In this document: positions 23,288-34,570 of the stretch, piece after piece
Position numbering within the stretch: the stretch's first letter is position 1
Layout of the letters: each line of letters starts with the position of its first letter
From: Coriaria nepalensis
Taxonomy: Eukaryota > Streptophyta > Magnoliopsida > Cucurbitales > Coriariaceae
DNA length: 64,000 bases
Assembly: GCA_027186245.1 (NCBI GenBank)
Contig: CP114487.1
Coordinates: 8,055,001 to 8,119,000 of the forward strand
Direction of reading: 5' to 3'
Position numbers and translations under genes: made by a program
Notes under the pieces: model-generated
The model's database searches: none
What the model saw: only the letters and a program-made list of their open reading frames with translations
What the model was told of the DNA's origin: nothing

Positions 23288-24912
23288 TCTAAGATTGTGA
23301 TATCTCAAAGCTGATGTTCTTGTATAATCCATTTCTCCCCCTGAATATTAGGTTTGGGATAAAAATGTTGTTATTCAAAAAAGGTGACATCCATGGAGTT
23401 GTAGTATTTTTGTGTGGGAAAGTAGCACTTATACCCTTTTCTGAATCGACGAGTATCCTAAGAAAATACATTTAATTGCTTTAGGATCAAGCTTGTTTCT
23501 GGTTGGATTGTGATTATGGACAAAGGCAGTGCAACAAAAATACTTTGAGAGGGATAGAGGTTATAAGGTGTGTGTGTGGATAGGACTTTAGGAGGGTCTG
23601 AGATGGAGTATGAAATTGGAGAATTCAAGAGGGCATTCTATTGATGAGATAGGCTGCGGTGCGAATGGCATCGCCCCAATGATGCTTTGGTACATAGGAT
23701 GAGAACATGAGTGATCAGCCAATATCTAACAAATGTCTATTTTTCCTTTTTGCAATCCTATTCTGTTGGGGTGTATCCACACATGAGTTTTGATGGACAA
23801 TTCCTTGTTCCAGTAGATAAGTACTAAGAGAAGATGTAAAGTACTTTTTAGCATTATCTGTCCTAAAAACTTATATCTTAGCTTGAAATTGTATTTTAAC
23901 CATCGAGTTAAAGTTTCTGAAAATTTGGCCCACATCTAACTTTTCTTTCATGAGAAACACTCATGTCAATCTTGTGTGATCATCTATAAAGGTAAAGAAC
24001 CAGCGAGCACCCGTGTTGGTTTTACTCTAGATGGTCCCCATACATCACTGTGAATCATGAAGAAATGTTGGGATTTTTTGTAGGGTTGATTAGGGAAGGA
24101 AATTCATATGTGTTTTGATGGTGACATATTTCACACTGAAAATCAGATGGATTTTTATTAGAGAATAATGATGGAAATAATTTCTGAAGATACATAAAAT
24201 TTGGGTGGCCTAACCGGTAGTGTCATAACATTAGTAGACTGTCTTTAGGAAATTGACTAATAGGACTATTCTGACTTCTATACATTAAACAATATGACTT
24301 GCAATCAACCTCTTGAGGATCGGAAACCTTGAGTAGATAGAACCCCAAGTACATCTTAGCATTGCCAATCGTCTTCCCCGAATCCTAGTCCTGAAATTCA
24401 CACGAGTATGGAAGGAATTTAGTAACACAATTATGATCTCTAGTAAGTTTACTAATAGATAATAAGTTGCAATCTAGATTTGGAACTAAAAGGGCCGAGT
24501 TTAGAGTAAGGTCTTTTGATATTGTGATGGATCTCAAACTGGCCACCTTTTAGAGTGAGCCATCTACAATTCTGATAGTAAGATTTTCATGGGAAAGGGT
24601 AAAATTACTAAAGAGAGTTTTATTACTAGTTATGTGGTCTAAAGCTCCTGAATTCATAATCTATGGACTGTCCTTCTCTTTCATAGTATTTAGGGCAGTA
24701 GCAAATTTACCTTTTTGAGCTATAGACTCGGTTCCAATAATAGAGGAGGATTGTGAGGATGAAGGTGGCTAGTTAATTTAGTAGATCAAGTTGTTTCCTG
24801 CCGAACAAGTTGGATTCACATGTTGCAGTAGGTTTTTCCAAGTAGATATGGTTTCTGTGGCCTTCTTTGTTGGGAGGAGCTCGTGATGGTTTCCAGTCCA
24901 TTGGTTTTCTAT

Positions 24913-25791
24913 GGATCTTCCAGCATTTGTCTTTAATGTGTCACGGCTTTCTACAGTGCTCACACCATGGTTGTTCCTTCCTTTGTCGATTCTCACTTGG
25001 TTGATACTAAGTGCCTCTAACATCCAAGGCTAAGACTTCCAGATTTTGAGTGACTAAGTGAGACTTCATTATTACATTTTTTTCTTCTTTCCTGTTTCCT
25101 TACTTCAGAAAAATCTTCTTTTACACTCAGGTGGAGGTTTATACCTTTGGATTCTTCCTCTTACTTCATCTAGATTCTGGTTCAGTCCAATTAGGAACTT
25201 GTACAATCTTTTCCTTTGAACAATTTGCTTATACAACTAGATATCTTCAATGCACTTCTATGGATGGATCTCGCACAAGTCAAGTTGCTGCCAGTAGCGA
25301 GTAAGGGCATTGTAGTATTGAGTTACAGTCTAGTCTCCTTATCTTAAGTTATGTAGGTTGCTCTCTATCTCGAATTATTTCGAGGTGTTCTCATTATTGG
25401 AGTAGGTCTTCTTAACTGCCTCCCAGATCTCCTTTGTTGTTTCATATAATAGAAAGTTGTCTCCAACTTCATTAGTCATGGAGTTGATGAGCCATGACAT
25501 GATCATGCTATTTTCAGCCTTCCATCCTCGAAACCTAGGATCATCTTTCTCTGGTTTCATTACTTCACCAGATAGATATTCATCATTGCCCTTGCCGCAA
25601 ATGTATATCATTACTGAATTAGGCCATTGAATATAGTTGTTCTCATTCAGTTTGTGCCCTGTAATGATAAATTTATTGTTTTTCGAGTTTCCATGATTGC
25701 CACCGACCATGATTTCGTGATCTGAGGTGTTTTTTTGGTTTGAAGTAGATAGAGAATCCAATTTTTCTGTAGTCATCCCGTATTTTGTCAT
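24913..25791 (-). pseudogene. Copia gag remnant with zinc knuckle
   Basis: The open part (25791 down to 25375) contains FIITGHKLNENNYIQW, the start typical of copia gag, and the UBN2-like block with WLINSMTNEVGDNFLLYETT and KEIWEAVKKTYSN. It ends in a stop, and remnants continue. A zinc knuckle of CX2CX4HX4C form (CEHCRKP-stop-HIKDKC) lies at about 24968-24918. It is a non-functional coat-protein remnant. Confidence 0.8.
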
Positions 25792-25826
25792 GAGGGATTG
25801 ATTTGCTACAGTTCATAGAATATGAG

Positions 25827-25838
25827 GCTCTGATACCA
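25827..25838 (-). other. Primer-binding site of the copia element
   Basis: The minus strand reads TGGTATCAGAGC, complementary to the 3-prime end of initiator tRNA-Met, directly next to the 5-prime LTR. This is the standard copia primer site. Confidence 0.95.
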
Positions 25839-26039
25839 TGTGAATTTTAAAAGTAAAAGAAATTATATTCATACTTGTTCTTTTATATAGAAGAGAAACC
25901 TTAGTCCAATTGCAGAAACTGAGTCTACACATAATCTATTAGAATCCCTAAAAATCAGCAACTACCTAGTAACTAATCAAAAAACAAATCAAACTGATTT
26001 GTTTATTGGAATCTTAAATATTTTCTACAATATTCTACA
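25839..26039 (-). repeat. Right LTR (5-prime LTR) of the copia element
   Basis: Plus-strand ends are tgtgaattttaaaag and tacaatattctaca (TG/CA). It is 201 bp and pairs with 21076-21297. Confidence 0.85.
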
Positions 26040-26797
26040 ATATTTTTTTTTTTCATTTCTAATGTGTATTCAGGTACAAACTTCCAATGGACCACTTATC
26101 CCAGGTAGTTTTGAAAATACTTTACGATGTCCAGATGAAATTGTTCGGAGAATTCGACTATCTTCATCCTACGAGGATTGCACTTGGATTGGCAAGTTGC
26201 TGGATACATATGAAACTAAAACTGATGGATTTAAAATTGAAGATGCTGCTGGTAAAGAATTTCTTCTTCTGTTTGAACTTCTTTTTTTTTTTTTTTTTTA
26301 ATTCCACTATGCACACATTGGTCTGGAAGTAGATTTGTAATTGTTGTTTGCTATGGAATTTGCTTTGATCAGTTGGCTTCTTCCTTGTAGGACCTTTCGC
26401 CAAAGGGACATTACTTTCACTTTACAAAGCCTTTCTGATTCGGAAATTCTTCGGACATGTTCCACTTCACCTCCTGCTGAGGGCCATGATTTTGTGAAGA
26501 ATCTGAGAAGGTACGCCACCCTGTTAAAGTTCTTGGATTCAGTCCCTTGAATTCAGGGTAGCTCGACTGAATTACCAATGGGTTTGGTTCAGATTCTAAT
26601 AGTCACAACTGAGTAAATACGATTTATGGGATTGGTTCATGTAATTGACTGCTTCTTTCATTTCAGGGTGTGGGAATATCTGATAGAACACCAACATTGG
26701 AAAGAGACCTTTCCCTAAGAAGCAGCCACGCATTTTCAAGAGGAGTGTTGATGGGGGTTGGGAATTTTGCTCTGAATCCTTCTCTGCTACCATTTGA

Positions 26798-27262
26798 AAA
26801 TATTTTCCAAGTGCTTCATTATTTGACGAACTGGTTTCTTCTATAAGATATTCATCATGTTTCAGAGGAGAGAGAGGGAGAGGGAGATTAGGGCATGGTC
26901 ACACATTAAGAGACTAGTCAGTGTTGACTCAGTATGTGTTAATAAAGAAAAGCACTACTCATACAATAATCCCATCCTACAATTCGAGGCTAGGCAGGAG
27001 GGAGGAGAGCACATAAATCATTATACATACAAGAAGAATGCAAGATTTGATCCCTCATCATACATTTCCGACTATGATTTTCCACATCTAGCCTTCTCAT
27101 CACAAGAAAGGTGTCTATGCTTGCGACACAATCGAATCCGGCATTTTCCACACCTCGCTCGTACTCTATCCATAACTTGAGCCATTTTAAGAACTGTTAC
27201 CCGCCTTTATCTGTCTTTAAAAGGGACCGCAAAATACATCAGCAGAGGAGATGAATAACTAG
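26798..27262. other. Intergenic region between convergent loci
   Basis: The stretch separates the NTAN1-like relic (+) from the EMSY-like gene (-). It contains a GA-rich segment (26866-26888). No gene is seen. Confidence 0.5.
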
Positions 27263-30200
27263 CTAAATATCACTTTCTGCAGCACATATGATCGGTAATT
27301 TCATAACTTGTGAGATACCTCATGGCTCCACATACATTTTTACCATCAAGAATTGGGTATTATAATTTTAAAAATCTCGCCCTTACCTTATCGGTGAGGG
27401 CTAATCTAGAATGGTGTGACATGGCAGAAGTTCTTTCCCTCTTCAAAAACAGAAAGAAGAACCGAAAAAAGAAGCAAGAAAAGGAACTAACCACTTTCAC
27501 CATCTGCAAGTTCTGCCAGCCGTCTAATCGCACCAATAAGAGCTTGTTCATGTTCCTTCATTTAGTATATAAATCAGTGCCAGCAATAAATGGAAACTCA
27601 AAAAGCGATAACCTTTTGGGATGGATAAATCGGTTCTCACCTTCAATACGTTCTTGGCTTTATCAATTCCTGCAGGATCTGGGTGATTTGAGGCAAACAC
27701 TTTCTCCACCTTTTCCAAGCTCAACAGGTAAAATGAAATTATGCAAGGAAATCAACATAATCATAACTACTCAATCATTTAACTCGATCCATACCTCCCT
27801 AATCAGAGTCTCTGTATGAAGTATCTGTATATCATCTGGTGGCGCTTTTTTTCCAATGCCGTTTTGCGATGGCAGAAATTCTTTTCTGGATTGAGTCTTT
27901 CCTATCCCTCTGCCTCTACCTACACCAGGAGGAGCATTATTACGGCCCACGGGTCTATTGATGCCATGAGCTGGTCTCCCGTAGCTCCCTCTATGAGAAA
28001 TTCCAGCATCTTCATCTACCCATTGGATGTCTTCTGGAGAAATCTGCAGAAGACATCATCCATTGAGAGACGGGTCATATCTACAAAAATTTGTAAGAAC
28101 TGGACAAGATGATCTAGTTCAATCATCTAGGCATAAAAAAGGAAGAAACTTAGTTGAAAGTATAACGGCCACTAAAAATACCATAAAATAATATTTCCCA
28201 CGCTGCAAAAAGCATCTTTCAAGCAGTGGGTAAATCACATCAAGCACAATAACTAGATTTAGTCCTCAAACTGTGAAATGGGTGGGGTGAGAATAGACAG
28301 GTAGGGAGGAGACGACACTACATGCTTTATTTAGTCCAATGTTAGAAACTCCAGTTTGGGTTCAAATTAAAAGCCAGTTTTAGACTGAAACAATTACAGT
28401 TCATCTTGGTGGCAAGTATCAAGACTTAGAAAGGTATGCTATTAGGTCCTAGTGACAAAACAAGAGAACATACCTCCGAGAGATTAACCCATTCCCATGT
28501 CTCATTGGCAGAACCAATATCATAAACAAGAGCATGCCGCCCCTACCAAAAAATAAATGAAAAGATATCATAAAGCAGTTAAGTTACATTACTTACTTCA
28601 ATCTATAATTGTGCCGATTAAAAGACATAAACCTCAGCTGGATTGTAGTCAGTTATAAGAGCTTCATAAAAGTTATTGTCATCTGGCCACCTTGTTCTCA
28701 CTTTCTTCCCAATAAATGGATCAAATTTGGCTCCTTCAGCAGGCTCTATGGCTCCGGAAGATACCCTATTAGTAACTTGAGCTCTCCCAGAAGGTGTTGA
28801 AGCGGGAAATGGCTTCATTGCAGACACACCGGGTATAATCTGACCAATGGGAAAAAACAAAGTAATAACAGTAAAAAAGTCAAAGATTGTGTAGCTTCAA
28901 TAGTTAAAATAATAGCTAAACTTACAGGTTTATGTTTCTTGCCCTTTCCTCCAGGGCCAGATCCTCTTTTAGCAGCTGAAGATGATGGCTGATGAGAGGA
29001 ACCCACAGGCTGTGGATGAAATGGGGGAGATGGCCCACCAAAGGATTGTTGAGGTAGTGATTGGGATATCTTTTGTTTCTTGCGAGATTGAGAGACGGTA
29101 GGACTGGGTATAGGATCATGCGCAGCTTGACTTGTACTGAGCATGCCAGGTTGAAGCCCACCTGACTGTCTCCACTCCCTAAAGAGATCGTTTACCATGA
29201 TATCCATTAAAAGAAAAAACTGACCCAAAACTTGCTTAACTTTACCAAGTGTTATACTCTACAAGTGTACAACAAGATCACGGTTCTTAACTCTCACCAG
29301 ACCTTATTCTCCTAATTGTATCATCAGCATTGACACGTCCTAGGAGTTCTCTGTGCTCCTCGTTTGATAATCTCAACTCTTTTCTGAGTTCTGTTATTAA
29401 ACTTTCTTTCTCCTGAATAAAATACATTTCATGTAGCAGTCATTTAAACCTGAGCAAACAAATGTAAGAATATTAGACTCATGAAAAACCTAAAAATAAA
29501 AAAGAAAAAAGTACCCAAGTAATGGCATCAGCCTGAGCTTTAAAGGCTCGTAGAACTGAACTGTATGCTTCCTGTTCGAGCTGATGAATTTGAGCCTCCA
29601 TATCAGTGTCACCGTATAATCTAGGATATGGAACAGAACCCACGGCAGATCGTCCATTGCCTGCCACACGTCCCCCTCTAGGAATTCTAGTTTGATGTGA
29701 AGGAGGAAGATCGTCATCAGTTCCTGAATTGTTTTCAGAATAAGTGACATCAATAACTCCCATGGATACGAGATGTACTAGGCTAGTATTACATGTGCTA
29801 TGAGAAGAAAAATGATCTTGCTCCGATTAGGGTGCATTTGAGTAACCGATTCAAATTCCATCTTGAACCCAGATAATCTAATTAAATGCAATTTGGGAGC
29901 ACAAAATCTAACTACAATACACTTAAGGTCACACAATGTTAACTAGGTTCTAGTTTTCCAAAACCCCAGTTACAATAACACACTTAAATGCACTCTTAAT
30001 AAGGAGTTCCAATCAAAAGTACCAGACCAATCACTCACATTCCATACGCAACATGAGAATTGAGATATATAATTAATTATATGGATACATCCTGTAGGGC
30101 TTGTCACAGAGAATGAGACAGCCATCCAGATACAAATCCAAAAAGACTTCTCTGGCCAAAAATCTAAAAGTGGAGATAACTTTGCTGATCAAGTATTTTC

Positions 30201-30856
30201 TTCTCATCCCGGTTCTGCAATTATGCAGCAAGAAAATCCTTAATTTTCTCAACTATTTTAGAAGGGAAAAGTTAGAGGCCTTAGTCATTCAAACAATTAA
30301 CAATGAGTGCTTTTTTAGAAGGGAAAATCCTTAATTTTCTCAACTAGTGTTGATTTTCTCTGGCTTTGAAGTATTTACCATCAAAAGTTACACATGGGTG
30401 GTTCTACGACAAGCCATCAAAAGTGAAAATTGTACCTTAGCAGAGAACTAAAGCCCAACAAAAAAAAAAAAAAAAAGGAACAATAATGGGTATTCAAGTA
30501 CCATAAACAATAAATATGTTAAGGAAAAGGACGTCACTTCAAAATCCAAGAAAGCCTTTATATGATAAAACAGTCTAAAATATACAGACTCGGGTATCAA
30601 GTTCGTACATAAACACTATAAGAATGCTAAAGAACCCTAATTCTTATCCCAATTCACCCTAGGTAAAGTGTTTTTAACTCAAAAACCCTGATAAATGTGT
30701 GATAGCTCGAAAACCCCATGAGAGCAAGAATCTTGCGGCAGTGTAAATAGAAAAATCCCCAATTCACCAACTTGATTAATTCAGAACCCAATTTACAATA
30801 AAGCAACATAATAATCAGAGGAACTGACCACTGCTATCATACGGCTCGTAGTCCAT
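27263..30856 (-). CDS. EML: EMSY-like protein (ENT domain plus Agenet/Tudor-like domain)
   Basis: Ten exons read right to left: 30829-30856, 29515-29723, 29303-29412, 28926-29178, 28633-28839, 28474-28542, 27795-28043, 27641-27709, 27492-27555 and 27263-27276. They total 1272 nt (423 aa) with GT-AG borders. The first exon encodes only [10 protein letters not shown] (28 nt) before an intron of about 1.1 kb. The ENT domain follows ([52 protein letters not shown]), then a Ser/Pro-rich linker. The Tudor-like block has [36 protein letters not shown] and [13 protein letters not shown]-terminal helix ([36 protein letters not shown]) completes it. EML proteins are chromatin readers tied to plant immunity and development. 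An internal Met at 29763 could be used by an alternative transcript. The last 14-nt exon is the least certain. Confidence 0.85.
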
Positions 30857-31160
30857 AGCCAGTTTGCACCCTGTAAATCTGAAAACTCAGAAGAACGCCC
30901 TCCAGAAAGAAAAAGCCCAATATTTGACACCGAATCGAATTTACTCGGACAAATCAAGACAGAGCTCGAATGCGGTCGGAAGTAACACGAAACGCCCCCA
31001 TTCAGCTGGTAATCCGGCTTGGCTTCACACGAAGTAGGCGAAATTGAAGAGGTGATTGAAGACGATCAACCTCACGACGAAAGAGACCGAGAGAGCACTC
31101 GGACCTGAGTCTGTGCGCTCTGAGACTGGACTGGGTATTTCGTGTGAACAATTATTTTAT

Positions 31161-31190
31161 TTTAGTTTAGTTTAGTTTAGTTTAGTTTAT
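31161..31190. repeat. (TTTAG)n microsatellite
   Basis: About six copies of TTTAG lie upstream of the EMSY-like gene, just outside its probable leader. It is a simple repeat. The unit differs from the plant telomere unit TTTAGGG. Confidence 0.8.
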
Positions 31191-31689
31191 AGTATTGTCG
31201 AAGGGAAGGATGAAGATAGAGTCGGATTTGAAGTGAATTTAGAGCGGAGCGCTGCTTTCGGATGTATAGTTTGTGTGAGTTCCGGAATTCGACCACGTGT
31301 GTATTTAGCGAGACTCTTACTTTAAGTTCTGACCAATCAAATCTCTGCGTGCTAATAACCATTGGTTCACATATTCCTACGTGGAATTTCTTTTTATGTC
31401 TTTTTCTTCTCATTCTTTTTTTACTTTTATTTTCGTTTAATTATTACCATCATTTAAATTTTCATTATTATTTTTATTTATTATATGAATATTAATTTTT
31501 TAAATTAAGTGATAATTTTATATATTTATATTTAATCTAAAATTTATGATATATTTTCTTATTATTATTATTATTAAAAAAAGGGTTAATATTAGATATG
31601 AAAATCAATTCAAAAAGATTATTTGTATTTAATCAGTATAAAAAAAAAATTGTTGTAAAAAATTCTTTAAAATAATTATACAGTCAGCA

Positions 31690-32713
31690 AACAAAAAATT
31701 ATATCGATGGTGTTATGTTAGTGGGAGTTACTGTGTTGCGGTTGGACACTGTGATTCTCTTACTGAGCTTGAAGCTGAGTTTGGAGGGACAAAGAAGACT
31801 CTCATCATCATCATCACTGCTATCATCATACCGTGCTCTCAGGATCATACATCGCAAGTATAATATGCTAATATCAAAGCAACAACCTACAAGTGATCAT
31901 GCTAAATATAAAGTTAGAAAGTTTGAGTAATATGATGATAATTTTTTTAAAAAAATAAATAAATTAATTATAATTATAAATATCAGTTTTATATATTATT
32001 ATATTTATCGTCTTACATTTTTCCATTTCAGTTTCAAGAAATGGTAAAATGAAGGAAAATTCCCATCTCTATCCCTAGGCACAACCTGCAAATGCAAGCA
32101 TGCAAAATATGAAATATGCAATCACAAAAGCATATGGTGATAATTATTACCTCTTCCCACTGATGATCAAAAGGGATGAAAGCTGAAATATAAACTTCTA
32201 TCAGAACCACTCCAATTAATAACAGAGAATACTGAACCTTTTAGTTAAAGAGTTGATCTTAATTAATTGATGAATTGGACAACAAATGAGTTAGAGGATA
32301 CAGAAACAAGACAACAGGGACTCCTTGAAGCAGTTCCAACATATCCAAAACAAGACATGACGAAGACTACAGCACCCATTGCTACGACAAAGTAAATAAA
32401 CCTGAAAAAGTTTTAACTAATTAAAACCCATCTAAGCTTTTGAATTAGTGATGTAATGAAACTCAACTCACCAAGCGGTAGGAAGGCTATGGGACAGAAG
32501 TTTGGATAAATGAACCACTCCAAGCAAGAGGGGGCGCTGCCCCGTCTCGACTTTTGAGCCGCCGGGTAGTGGAGGAGGGTACTTTTTTTGCCATGTTTCC
32601 ATTTGATCAAACTACATAGACCATACAGCATTATGGCCAACCCACAGAGGCTAAAACATGAAGTTGATTAGGTTGAGAAGAAACTCTACAACGGGTTTCT
32701 CGCTCCTACTCAT
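31690..32713 (-). pseudogene. TOM2A-type tetraspanin, frameshifted
   Basis: Exon 1 (32713 down to 32472) starts MSRSEKPVVEFLLNLINFMF. After one extra base in a T run (about 32670) it continues LCGLAIMLYGLCSLIKWKHG. After a missing base in an A run (about 32585) it continues YPPPLPGGSKVETGQRPLLL and SHSLPTAW. Exon 2 (32302-32401) gives FIYFVVAMGAVVFVMSCFGY and ASRSPCCLVS. Exon 3 (32151-32231) gives YSLLLIGVVLIEVYISAF and PFDHQWEE. Exon 4 (32017-32085) gives VVPRDRDGNFPSFYHFLKLK. A D/E-rich tail (YDDSSDDDDES) lies near 31830-31790. The pattern matches plant tetraspanins of the TOM2A group, membrane scaffold proteins. The exon between 32017 and 31900 was not found. Both shifts lie in homopolymers, so they may be decay or sequencing error. 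Confidence 0.65.
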
Positions 32714-33638
32714 CCTGAAGTACTGCGAGAAAGAGAGTAGTACGAACTACGTAGTAGTTGGTAATGAATGCATTTAGTGCATTAAATTATGGAGATTGAC
32801 TGTTTATTTGCATGAAGAATATTAATGCTGCCAAATTTGCCTCTTTATACTTCGATTCGCCGGCAACTATAGAACGTGACCGGCACGGGAATATTATTAA
32901 TAATTAATACCTATATTAAAATGGAATCTACATATAGAAACTAGAAAAGAAAGAAATTAGTTTGTTAATTCATTCACATATCATTTGTCTTAAGTTTGTT
33001 ACGTTACCCTTAGTTGCCATTCAAGAGTGGTTTACTGAGTTAAACTAATCACGTTAACTAAACTAAAGGTTAAATCAGAACTTAAGTTCAGATGGGTACT
33101 TAATAACTTCATAGGTAAAATTCATGAACAGGAGAAAGGTAATATATGTCTTGTGTGTGTGTCTGACGTAAATTAAGTAGCTAGACAATCAATCTTGAAG
33201 TAACTAGTAAGGAATCCCAGCTCTAACATAACTACATAACTAATTCTTTGATTAAAGTAGAAGAGCATGTCGGATTTTGAAAAAAAAAAAAAAAAACCGA
33301 CTTCTGGCCCATTTAGTTTTCACCCTTTGTTTCGCGAAATCCGGCAAATCTGGCCCAATTCAAGGACTGACAACGTAAGGCCCAAGTTCCAGTTTAGCAG
33401 GAATCTAGTAATTTGAGAAAAAATTTGTGAGATGCATTTTAAATGGATTTATTATAATTATATATGAATTGATAAGTAATATGATATATAAAATTAATAT
33501 TTACCGAATTTATTCAAGAATTTCTAAAGTAGCCGTCCAAGTCTGACAAGCTCATCTCCTTGCACAAACAATTTTTCAGTGCTATAAAATAAATTCCCAA
33601 CTATTTTTCCTACCAATAAATAACAAATTTAGAAGATA

Positions 33639-33677
<39 letters not shown>

Positions 33678-34219
33678 TTTAGGGAACACTGAAAGATCTG
33701 AAGAGACAAAGAAGAGGAGAGAAATGACATGATGAGAGGGTGATTAATTACAATAAATAAATGCACATGGAAAGGGGACAATTCTCACATGATGAAAACA
33801 TGGGCCTTTCTTTGCATTGTTTCCTACGTTCAAAGCAATCTCTGTTTCCTTCCTTGTAATCCAGTCATCATCTTCTTCTTCCCTTTTTTTTTTATTTTTC
33901 CTCTTGTCCATTTCATTTCTCCAATTATTCATGTCAATACACTACTTTCCTCACTCATTCTCCATGTATCTAAGTACCACTGTTTCGTGTGGGACCATTT
34001 CCCTACAGCCCCTACAGATCAACCACTTCTCCAGGTTTGTAAGTACTATCGGTATTATTTTATAATGAAGACTTTAAATACGTAATGAATATATTTTCTA
34101 AAAAATGATATTTTCATCATCTTAGATTATTTTAAATTACTGTGAAAATAGTTTTCGAAATATAACAAACTTTTATAAAATCTTACAAGTAACAATCAAA
34201 CTTTGTTATGTTATATAGA

Positions 34220-34570
34220 TATGTGTATAGTTTTTTATAATGGAAAAATGAGTAGAAGAAAAAGTGAATTTCTTATTCCCAGATGATTGCTCATATTTAT
34301 AGGTGAAATTAACACATGTTCGTGAAATAATATATTATTTCACGAATAATCATATACCTTGAAAAAATAGTTAAACAGTTTTAACGGTCATATATTTAAA
34401 TTTTCAGAATCTAAATTCTCACGGAAATTAACCGTTTTAACTGGCAACCGCTTAATTAAAATAATAAAATTAAATCGGTCAACTATCACGTCACCAAATG
34501 TCAAGTGCCAAGTGTCAAGTGCCAAGTGTCAAGTACCAAGTGCATTTAATAAATATCAAAAGTGCTTCAC
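34220..34570 (-). mobile_element. LTR-like segment with TATA box, possible solo LTR
   Basis: On the minus strand the order is repeated caagtg motifs, then gacgtgat, a TATA motif (cctataaatatgagc, about 34305-34290), and a pyrimidine-rich tract (ttcttctactcatttttcc). This resembles the promoter part of a plant copia LTR. A palindrome (gtgaaataatatattatttcac) at about 34322-34343 is also present. No matching second LTR was found within the window. Confidence 0.35.
34497..34545. repeat. Short tandem repeat of about 9-11 bases
   Basis: Four to five copies of aagtgtcaagtgcc-type units lie at the end of the LTR-like segment. Short subrepeats like this are common in LTR regulatory regions. Confidence 0.6.

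Larger units (their letters stand above)
21290..24690 (-). pseudogene. Copia pol remnants (protease, integrase, reverse transcriptase, RNase H)
   Basis: Pieces in copia order, broken by many stops. A protease-like MNSGALDHITSNKTLF lies near 24640 (Asn replaces the catalytic Asp of the DSG motif). Integrase follows at about 24240-23620 (FFTFIDDHTR, QNRIAKRKNRHLLD). Reverse transcriptase carries IAILIVYVDDIIVI near 22245-22206, and MLGCKPVDTPMD lies at 22030. RNase H contains ILCDNQSAISIAKNP and TKHVEINHHFIKEKV at 21545-21430. The catalytic YVDD is intact, but the reading frame is not. Confidence 0.85.
21076..26039 (-). mobile_element. Ty1/copia LTR retrotransposon, structurally complete, coding-dead
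   Basis: The element lies in reverse orientation within an intron of the NTAN1-like gene. Order on the minus strand: 5-prime LTR (right), primer-binding site TGGTATCAGAGC, gag, zinc knuckle, protease, integrase, reverse transcriptase, RNase H, polypurine tract, 3-prime LTR (left). This is the copia order. Every enzyme domain contains stops or frameshifts, so it could only move with help. Flanks outside the LTRs (ccttt on the left, atatt on the right) are not an obvious 5-bp duplication. The two LTRs differ by several substitutions and a left-only insertion, which suggests an old event. Confidence 0.9.
19957..26797 (+). pseudogene. NTAN1: Protein N-terminal asparagine amidohydrolase (NTAN1-like), broken and split by a copia element
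   Basis: NTAN1 converts N-terminal Asn to Asp in the Arg/N-degron pathway. Recognisable exons: 19957-20136 (GREILAVLKESPVILSAT, CVYLFQREYATVDPTLVQ), 20326-20390 (IGTDEETTCVGIAMRNRKNG), 20496-20598 (SPDIVDTGFSQMLSLVVDP), about 20693-20722 (MHLVGGYEDVS), 20823-21017 (LDGYSFPLCTKIV, then WHNTRRDSEG, SPIFNGFVV), 26074-26251 (NTLRCPDEIVRRIRLSSS), 26391-26510 (LSDSEILRTCSTSPPAEGHD) and 26667-26797. Defects: a 4-base tandem duplication (tatg, 20512-20519), an 8-base tandem duplication (tgtgttct at 20938-20945 and 20946-20953), no GT donor after 20390, and a one-base shift near 26720. The 5 kb copia element sits in the intron after 21017. A first coding exon was not identified. The gene cannot make a normal product as written. 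Confidence 0.85.

Noticed and set aside
31161..31190. TTTAG repeats as an interstitial telomere
   Set aside because: The plant telomere unit is TTTAGGG; this is a simple five-base microsatellite.
33744..34085. Overlapping frames on both strands near a poly-A run
   Set aside because: Low-complexity Phe/Ser or Lys/Glu-rich translations with no domain or splice support.
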